A stretch of 10,581 bases of DNA, from contig JASFIT010000129.1 in assembly GCA_050122535.1 (NCBI GenBank), positions 1 to 10,581 on the forward strand, given 5' to 3'. The DNA is from JASFEQ01 sp050122535. GTDB taxonomy: Bacteria; Desulfobacterota; DSM-4660; Desulfatiglandales; HGW-15. Below are positions 5,947 to 10,581 of the stretch, in pieces. Each line of letters begins with the position of its first letter. The stretch's first letter is position 1. Made by a program: the position numbers and the translations under genes. The notes beneath the pieces are model-generated. The model made no database searches and was not told where the DNA came from. It saw only the letters and a program-made list of their open reading frames with translations.

Positions 5947-6552
5947 ATGCACATCTCTGAAGGCGTATTGGCCACTCCCGTTCTTGTAGGCGGTGCCGTA
6001 TTGAGCACAGCGGGCATAAGTGTGGCCCTGAAAAAACTCCATAATGAAGATATTCCAAAAGTGGGGGTCTTATCGGCAGGCTTTTTTGTGGCAGGCCTGA
6101 TTCACGTTCCCATCGGGGTCGCGTCTGTGCACCTGGTCTTAAACGGATTGGTAGGGCTCATTCTTGGTTGGCTCTCCTTTCCCGCGATTTTTGTGGGGCT
6201 TCTGCTCCAGAGCATTATGTTCCAATACGGGGGCATTACGGCTTTAGGTGTCAATACCTTTAATATGGGCGTACCGGCGCTGGGCTCTTATTTACTTTTT
6301 GGACGGCTTGTGACTAGGACATCGAAAAGCTATATATCTTCAGCTTCGGCATTTATGGCTGGATCGTTGGCCATCTTTTTGAGCGGTATTTTTGTGGGTA
6401 TCTCTCTTTATCTGACGGGGGAGGCCTTTTTGCCGGCTGCAAAAATCGTGGTAGTAGGCCATATCCCCGTCATGCTGATAGAGGGAATCATCACGGCGGC
6501 CTGTATAAGCTTCCTCAAGAAGGTAAAACCAGAACTTCTTTCCATGACTTGA
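5947..6552 (+). CDS. cbiM: Cobalt/nickel ECF transporter membrane subunit CbiM
   Basis: Substrate-binding integral membrane component of an energy-coupling-factor importer for Co2+ or Ni2+. The protein starts MHISEG, the family's conserved N-terminus. In solved CbiM/NikM proteins the Met1 amino group and His2 bind the metal together with a later His, here most likely H62 in SVHLVLNGL. GGITALGVNTFNMG (95-108) and GHIPVMLIEG (171-180) are further signatures. It has about six hydrophobic segments and 201 residues. A TTG four codons upstream (5935) also opens the frame, but starting there would bury the metal-binding N-terminus, so I chose the ATG at 5947, with GGA 7 nt before it. No CbiN, CbiQ or CbiO gene follows. 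No cobalamin riboswitch or NikR-type operator is visible upstream. The metal cannot be decided from the sequence. Confidence 0.93.
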   Translation: MHISEGVLATPVLVGGAVLSTAGISVALKKLHNEDIPKVGVLSAGFFVAGLIHVPIGVASVHLVLNGLVGLILGWLSFPAIFVGLLLQSIMFQYGGITALGVNTFNMGVPALGSYLLFGRLVTRTSKSYISSASAFMAGSLAIFLSGIFVGISLYLTGEAFLPAAKIVVVGHIPVMLIEGIITAACISFLKKVKPELLSMT

Positions 6553-6585
6553 CCCCATGCAACAATGAATGCCCGTGGTTCTGCA

Positions 6586-6614
6586 TTGACACATGGAGCT
6601 CATTTCTTTATAAT
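6586..6614 (+). promoter_or_regulatory. Perfect sigma-70 promoter for the lipoprotein gene
   Basis: TTGACA (6586-6591) and TATAAT (6609-6614), both matching consensus completely, are separated by exactly 17 nt. Transcription should start near 6621, about 45 nt before the ATG at 6666. This argues that the lipoprotein gene is expressed independently of cbiM and at a high basal level. Confidence 0.88.
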
Positions 6615-6665
6615 TTGTCTCAAAGAAACTTAGTTTTATTTATTTCGAATAACAAGGACCACCAA

Positions 6666-7445
6666 ATGGAAGGGAAAAAAGCAAACCGCGGTCATCTGCA
6701 ATTGGTGCTCGCCGTCTCAATCTGCCTCATCACGGCATGTGCTACACTGTCGTCCAATAAAACACAAATGCCCTCAACTGAAGAAAACAGGAAGCTAAAG
6801 AAGGCCTTGGCAGAAAGCAATTCTGAGCGTAAAGGCCTTAAAGACAGAGTTTCCAAAATGCATATGCAGATGTTGGAAAAAGACGCCCAAATCAAGAAGC
6901 TTGAGGAACGCCAGAACACACAACAGAGGGTGTTGGATGATGCCATTCAGGAAGTGGTAAGAGCCAAAGCAAAATTGGCTAGTCTGGAGAGCAAGGCAGA
7001 GGCCGCATCGAATATGGCAGAGGCAGAGATTGCCTTAAGGAATCTTAGGACAGAGTTAGGGGCCGGTGAGAAGGATCCAGATGTTATTAAGGCAAAGCAG
7101 CTATTGAAGATGAGTGCCCTGGAGTTTGAAAAGAAAAACTACGGGGGTGCCCTTTACCTGACCAGCCAGGCGATGAGTCACATCAAGGCTGGCCAGATAC
7201 GAATGAAGCCGCACGAAAAGATACCCGTCATCAAGGGTGAAATTCTATTTGCCGAACCTTTGTCCCTGCGGGTGCTGAGAACGAGTAATCTCAGGGAAGC
7301 CCCTGATCTCAAAAGCAAAGTCCTCACCACATTGGAGAAAGGCGCTCCGGTTGTCGGTTATTCATATAAAGGAGAGTGGGTGAGGGTACATTCTGAGCAA
7401 GGCATACATGGGTGGATCTTTCAGACTTTGGTGGGAGCCCGCTAG
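6666..7445 (+). CDS. Lipoprotein with coiled coil and C-terminal SH3 domain
   Basis: The 259-residue product begins with a lipoprotein signal: a basic start (MEGKKANRGH), a hydrophobic stretch and the lipobox LITAC, so Cys25 would be lipidated and anchored in the envelope. Residues about 36-130 are rich in Lys, Glu, Ala and Leu and look like a long coiled coil. Residues 140-176 form a helical segment (FEKKNYGGALYLTSQAM) resembling a TPR-like helix pair. Residues 199-256 are a bacterial SH3 domain (SNLREAP, GEWVRV, HGWIF), a fold often used to bind cell wall or protein. AAGGA lies 7 nt before the ATG at 6666. The frame is open back to 6549, overlapping the cbiM stop, but that start lacks the promoter, the ribosome site and a sensible signal peptide. 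A cell-wall or envelope-assembly role is an inference from the architecture. Confidence 0.88.
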   Translation: MEGKKANRGHLQLVLAVSICLITACATLSSNKTQMPSTEENRKLKKALAESNSERKGLKDRVSKMHMQMLEKDAQIKKLEERQNTQQRVLDDAIQEVVRAKAKLASLESKAEAASNMAEAEIALRNLRTELGAGEKDPDVIKAKQLLKMSALEFEKKNYGGALYLTSQAMSHIKAGQIRMKPHEKIPVIKGEILFAEPLSLRVLRTSNLREAPDLKSKVLTTLEKGAPVVGYSYKGEWVRVHSEQGIHGWIFQTLVGAR

Positions 7446-7480
7446 GCAACCAGAGCGCAACGCGCAAATCCCATGTCACT

Positions 7481-9235
7481 TTATTTGGCCGCCGCTTTCT
7501 TCCTCTTTTTTTTCCGCCCGCTACCAGCAAGAACAACGCGGTCACGACCGCGCTTCTTGGCCTGATACAGGGCCGCATCAGCTTTGCTAATTATGGCCTG
7601 AGCATCGTCTCCGTGTTCAGGGAAAGAAGCGACGCCCATACTTATGGTGACTGTCACTGAGTGTCCATTGGCCTCAATTTTCTCTTTGGCCACGCTGCCC
7701 CTGATGCGCTCTCCCGCCTTCACACCTTCATCCTGCCCGATTTCCGGCATGACGATTATGAATTCCTCTCCGCCATAGCGGGCTGCATAGTCACAGCCTC
7801 GGATTGATTCCTGGAAGAGTTTGCCCATTTTACGCAGTACTTCATCTCCCGCCAAGTGGCCATACGTGTCGTTAAACTTCTTGAAGTGATCAATATCAAT
7901 GATCAACAGTGCGAAGGGGCTTCCATATCGGTTGGAACGACCTATCTCTCCGCTCAACGACTCCATAAGATGTTTACGGTTGTAAAGTCCTGTCAAGCTG
8001 TCCGTTATGGAGAGGATTTCTAGTTCCTCGTTCTTCTCTGTCAAGGCCTCGTTTGCAGCAGCCAGTTGTTCTCGTCCCTTGCGGAGGCGTGCTACCATTT
8101 GGTTGAACACCTGGGTCAGGTAACCGACCTCACTGCGACTGAGAACGGGGAGATCCACCTCCAGGTCGCCCGCAGACACTTTATCCGCTCCCTTCGTCAA
8201 CCTGGCCAGAGGTCGCACGATACTTAGACCAAGGAGATATGCGCAAAGTCCAATAAGAAGCAGCACACCTGCAAACAGCCCCAGTGTCAGATTTCGAAGC
8301 CGAATAATCTCAGCATATGCCTCCTGCCTGTCTTTTTCGGCCACAACGCCCCAATCCAGTTCCTTTACTTTCTTGAGTGTTCCCACCACCGCCTTACCCT
8401 GGTAACCGGTGTATTTCATGGGGATTCCCTCTTTGGAAAAGAGCCTGTCCAAAGTCTTATCTACCATGATCTTTCTGAGGGTCTTCATCGGGATGGGCAC
8501 GGAACCGACTAGCAAAATGCCCTCCTTTGTGATGAGTTGCAGGTCCACTGCTTCTCCATGAGCGTAGTTTTTCAGCATCAAGCCGATGGCTTGAAAGTTC
8601 AGCTTAATGGCCAGGATACCCAATATGCGGTTGCGGCCAGCTAATATGGGCGTGGCGATTACCATGACCGGGATCTGTGAGGCCTGGTCAAGATAGGGTT
8701 GCCCGACGATAGGTTCGTCAGATCGCGCCGTCTCCAGCCACTTTTCGGGCATTTGCAGAGGACTTGCCTTTTTTGCACTCGTGGCCAGTGTTTTTCCGCT
8801 TAGATCCATGAGCATGAGCGCTTCGTACTCGTCGAATTTCCCCAACAAAGATCGGAAGTAGTCTCTGATCCGACGCTGCGCATCCACTTTTTCAACGTGT
8901 GGCGTGTCCGAGCGGAAAAGCTTCTCACGATATTTTAAAACGGTGTCTGAAACCGTGTATGTGCGTGCGTCATTGAGCTTTCTTTGGAGCCATAGGGCAA
9001 CTTCCCTGGAAGTTTGGGTCGTGACAACTTTCAGTTCCTGCTTGATGTTTTCACTCAAGAAATTTCTGTTCTGAACATAGGAAACCCAGCCCATAATCAC
9101 TGTGGGAATAATAGTGGCGAGGAGAGCGAAAACAATTATTTTTGTCTTAATGCTGTCAAGGCGAGAAATTTGGAAGAATTGGGTTTTTGATTGTGCCTCA
9201 GTAGCCAAGTGGGCAGTCCCCCTGCGGGCATGCAA
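7481..9235 (-). CDS. Membrane diguanylate cyclase (Cache-HAMP-GGDEF)
   Basis: Makes cyclic di-GMP from two GTP in response to an extracytoplasmic signal. Order: transmembrane helix (about 32-53), periplasmic Cache-type sensor (about 54-310, with VVGTLKKVKELDWGVVAEKD near its end), second helix (about 317-339), HAMP linker (about 340-392), short coiled coil, and GGDEF domain (about 410-570, opening TDSLTGLYNR). The active site is GGEEF (488-492), a functional form. The inhibitory site RxxD is present as RGCD (479-482), five residues before it, so product feedback is expected. The tail is very basic (GRKKKRKKAAAK). No ATG lies in frame near the start. The TTG at 9235 has GAAGG 9 nt upstream, and another TTG lies nine codons later. 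The gene converges on the lipoprotein gene with 35 bp between and has its own promoter. The ligand is unknown. Confidence 0.94.
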   Translation of the reverse strand: MHARRGTAHLATEAQSKTQFFQISRLDSIKTKIIVFALLATIIPTVIMGWVSYVQNRNFLSENIKQELKVVTTQTSREVALWLQRKLNDARTYTVSDTVLKYREKLFRSDTPHVEKVDAQRRIRDYFRSLLGKFDEYEALMLMDLSGKTLATSAKKASPLQMPEKWLETARSDEPIVGQPYLDQASQIPVMVIATPILAGRNRILGILAIKLNFQAIGLMLKNYAHGEAVDLQLITKEGILLVGSVPIPMKTLRKIMVDKTLDRLFSKEGIPMKYTGYQGKAVVGTLKKVKELDWGVVAEKDRQEAYAEIIRLRNLTLGLFAGVLLLIGLCAYLLGLSIVRPLARLTKGADKVSAGDLEVDLPVLSRSEVGYLTQVFNQMVARLRKGREQLAAANEALTEKNEELEILSITDSLTGLYNRKHLMESLSGEIGRSNRYGSPFALLIIDIDHFKKFNDTYGHLAGDEVLRKMGKLFQESIRGCDYAARYGGEEFIIVMPEIGQDEGVKAGERIRGSVAKEKIEANGHSVTVTISMGVASFPEHGDDAQAIISKADAALYQAKKRGRDRVVLAGSGRKKKRKKAAAK

Positions 9236-9337
9236 AAAAATATGCCTTCAGTCATTATCAGAAATAAGACCCTAGGATTGTAGGCTTATTCACAAAATGA
9301 CATCAGGACATCAAAGGTAAGGCTATAATTAGTTAAA

Positions 9338-9366
9338 ATTATAGGGGAAAGGGGGTTGTAAGTCAA
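9338..9366 (-). promoter_or_regulatory. Sigma-70 promoter for the diguanylate cyclase gene
   Basis: Read on the minus strand, TTGACT (9366-9361) and TATAAT (9343-9338) are separated by 17 nt, so 11 of 12 bases match consensus. The start of transcription would be near 9331, giving an untranslated leader of about 95 nt before the TTG at 9235. I recognise no riboswitch in that leader. Confidence 0.82.
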
Positions 9367-9393
9367 GTTTGGTACACAGATGTAAGGACATGG

Positions 9394-9434
9394 CGTATTG
9401 GAGTACGGAGTAATGGAGTATCCGCCGGAGCCCT
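9394..9434. repeat. Dispersed GGAGT-type repeat
   Basis: CGTATTGGAGT (9394-9404) recurs exactly at 5840-5850. GGAGTAATGGAGT (9407-9419) is the exact complement of 5899-5911. GGAGCCCT (9427-9434) recurs at 5830-5837. The same short blocks therefore occur in two distant intergenic regions. Together with the cyclase promoter this accounts for most of the 244-bp gap 9236-9479. No terminator is evident for the FGE-like gene. Confidence 0.65.
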
Positions 9435-9479
9435 ACGCCGCAGCGAGAGGCTAAGGGGGGTGAGACGGGTCTTTTGACT

Positions 9480-10229
9480 TCAGATGGGGATCTCCTTTAC
9501 ACAACGGAACCCGAGCCAGTGGGCGCCATTGTCGGGATCTTCGGGCGTCCATCGACAGGTAATCCTGACAAAAGTGGCAGAACCTAAAAAGCATCCTCCT
9601 CTCATGGGCAGACGCTCACCCACCCATTTTCCCTCGCACATCTCCCAGACGTTCCCGCACATATCGTAGCACCCAAATGGGCTCATTCCCTTGTCAAAGA
9701 TGCCAATTTCAGATGTGCGCTCAAGACCATATTCTCTGGAATTGCACCTGTCGGGGAGGAATTCGTGGCCCCACGCCCAGAGACGACCATCAGATCCCCG
9801 GCCAGCCTTCTCCCATTGAGCCTCTGTGGGGAGGGATTTTCCCGCCCACTTGGCATAAGCCCTTGCATCCTCCCAGCCTACAAAGACAACAGGCTGCATA
9901 GGTTCACCCCACGAAGGATGATGCCAGAGCCCAGGCTCTCTATGCCCGGTTTCTTCAACAAATTTTCCGTACTGAAAGTTGGTCACCGGATACCTGTCTA
10001 TGTAATATGCCGCAACGTCCACGGTGCGGGCGGGTATCTCTGTTGCGAATACGGGATTCTCCATCTGATCCAAAACGAAAATCTGCTGAAGTTCTTCCTC
10101 TGTTATCCCCATTAGGAATGGACCCCGAGGCACCAACACCATCTCAGCCCCATCCAAAGGGCATACAATACTATCAGGTGGAGGCCCGGTACCCAAATCC
10201 GAGCTTATGTCCCATGGGTTTTCTAACAT
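9480..10229 (-). CDS. Formylglycine-generating-enzyme-like protein, catalytic Cys absent
   Basis: A single-domain protein (249 residues) of the FGE/SUMF1 fold, normally the oxidase that converts a sulfatase Cys to formylglycine but also found in many proteins of other function. Typical features: MVLVPRGPFLMG (30-41), GWEDARAYAKWAGKSLPTEA (118-137) with QWEKAGRG following, CGNVWEM (191-197), MRGG (209-212) and a final GFRCV. In true FGE two copper-binding cysteines follow GGSY. Here the aligned positions are Gly216 and Val221, although other cysteines lie nearby (C213, C225). I therefore expect no classical sulfatase activation. No signal peptide is seen. AGGA precedes tandem GTG-ATG codons; I chose the ATG at 10229 (the GTG at 10232 adds one residue). 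The aldolase-like gene ends 15 bp upstream, so the two are probably co-transcribed. No sulfatase gene lies in the window. Confidence 0.88.
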   Translation of the reverse strand: MLENPWDISSDLGTGPPPDSIVCPLDGAEMVLVPRGPFLMGITEEELQQIFVLDQMENPVFATEIPARTVDVAAYYIDRYPVTNFQYGKFVEETGHREPGLWHHPSWGEPMQPVVFVGWEDARAYAKWAGKSLPTEAQWEKAGRGSDGRLWAWGHEFLPDRCNSREYGLERTSEIGIFDKGMSPFGCYDMCGNVWEMCEGKWVGERLPMRGGCFLGSATFVRITCRWTPEDPDNGAHWLGFRCVKEIPI

Positions 10230-10244
10230 CACGCTCTTCCTATT

Positions 10245-10581
10245 TTATAAGAGATCCAAATTCCCTAAAGCCTTCTTCAATGCCTCTCCTTCCGCTGAAC
10301 TCAGTTTCGGCAAGGGTTCTCTAACCGGTCCCCCTGGAAGTCCTAACATGCTCAAGGCTGCTTTGCAGGGGGCCACATACCCAGGGTCATATTCAAGCAA
10401 GCGATTTAATTCTTGGATCTTCATGTGAAGGCTAAAGGCCTCGTCATGTCTTTCGTTTTCAGTGAAGTCGAATATTTGAACCATTTGTTTGGGAATTACG
10501 CAGGCCGCTGTAGAAAAAATGCCTTTTGCTCCTGCGCAAAGGGATGGATAGAACTGGCTGTCAATCCCCGTGCAGATGGAG
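10245..10581 (-). CDS. DapA-family aldolase, C-terminal part (5' end off the window)
   Basis: The frame is open from the stop at 10245 to the window edge, giving 111 residues with no upstream stop. An ATG at 10484 lies inside the gene and is not the start. The residues from the edge include GIDSQFYPSLCAGAKG and IFSTAACVIPKQM, which match the late strands of dihydrodipicolinate synthase family TIM barrels (GxD, then GAxGxIS). The C-terminal YVAPCKAALSMLGLPGGPVR is the typical helix of the family ending in the GLPxGPVR turn. Roughly 190 residues with the catalytic Lys and Tyr lie outside the window, so the substrate (lysine pathway, sialic acid, keto-deoxy sugar) cannot be told. The FGE-like gene follows after 15 bp. 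Confidence 0.87.
   Translation of the reverse strand, partial: SICTGIDSQFYPSLCAGAKGIFSTAACVIPKQMVQIFDFTENERHDEAFSLHMKIQELNRLLEYDPGYVAPCKAALSMLGLPGGPVREPLPKLSSAEGEALKKALGNLDLL

Noticed and set aside
6549..6665. Upstream ATG overlapping the cbiM stop as start of the lipoprotein
   Set aside because: It would bury the lipoprotein signal behind 39 residues and precede the predicted transcription start near 6621.
10245..10484. Separate 79-residue gene
   Set aside because: The frame stays open upstream to the window edge and continues as recognisable DapA-family sequence, so it is the end of a longer gene.

Overview
The window looks like chromosomal DNA of a free-living Gram-negative bacterium of intermediate GC. 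My best guess is an anaerobe of the Desulfobacterota (former Deltaproteobacteria). This is an inference from gene content (AMMECR1 and radical SAM genes of the AmmeMemoRadiSam type, a CbiM transporter, a Cache-HAMP-GGDEF receptor, a lipoprotein signal) and from the many short palindromic intergenic repeats. There is no rRNA or other phylogenetic marker to prove it. I see no tRNA, rRNA, CRISPR array, transposase or phage gene.

Layout. Positions 1-98 are the repeat-bearing downstream flank of nth. Positions 99-740 (minus) encode endonuclease III for base-excision repair. Positions 741-1025 form a divergent intergenic region with a palindromic repeat and a good sigma-70 promoter pointing right. 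Positions 1026-5148 (plus) carry a three-gene cluster: an AMMECR1-domain protein with a possible signal peptide, a 700-residue membrane protein with a spermidine-synthase-like domain between two sets of about seven membrane helices, and, 2 nt further on, a radical SAM enzyme of the AmmeMemoRadiSam type with a Tat-like N-terminus. The usual third partner, a Memo-family protein, is not in the window.

Positions 5149-5946 hold about 800 bp of non-coding, repeat-rich DNA with at least two composite palindromic elements. Then come cbiM (5947-6552, cobalt/nickel ECF transporter membrane subunit, without its partner subunits) and a separately promoted lipoprotein with a coiled coil and SH3 domain (6666-7445). 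Facing them on the minus strand are a membrane diguanylate cyclase (7481-9235) with its own consensus promoter, a formylglycine-generating-enzyme-like protein lacking the catalytic cysteines (9480-10229), and the 3' part of a DapA-family aldolase gene that runs off the right edge (10245-10581).

How the genes work together. The strongest functional unit is 1026-5148, which may be an envelope-associated variant of the still uncharacterised AmmeMemoRadiSam system. The aldolase-like and FGE-like genes form a second probable operon. The other genes look like separate transcription units, separated by dispersed repeats.
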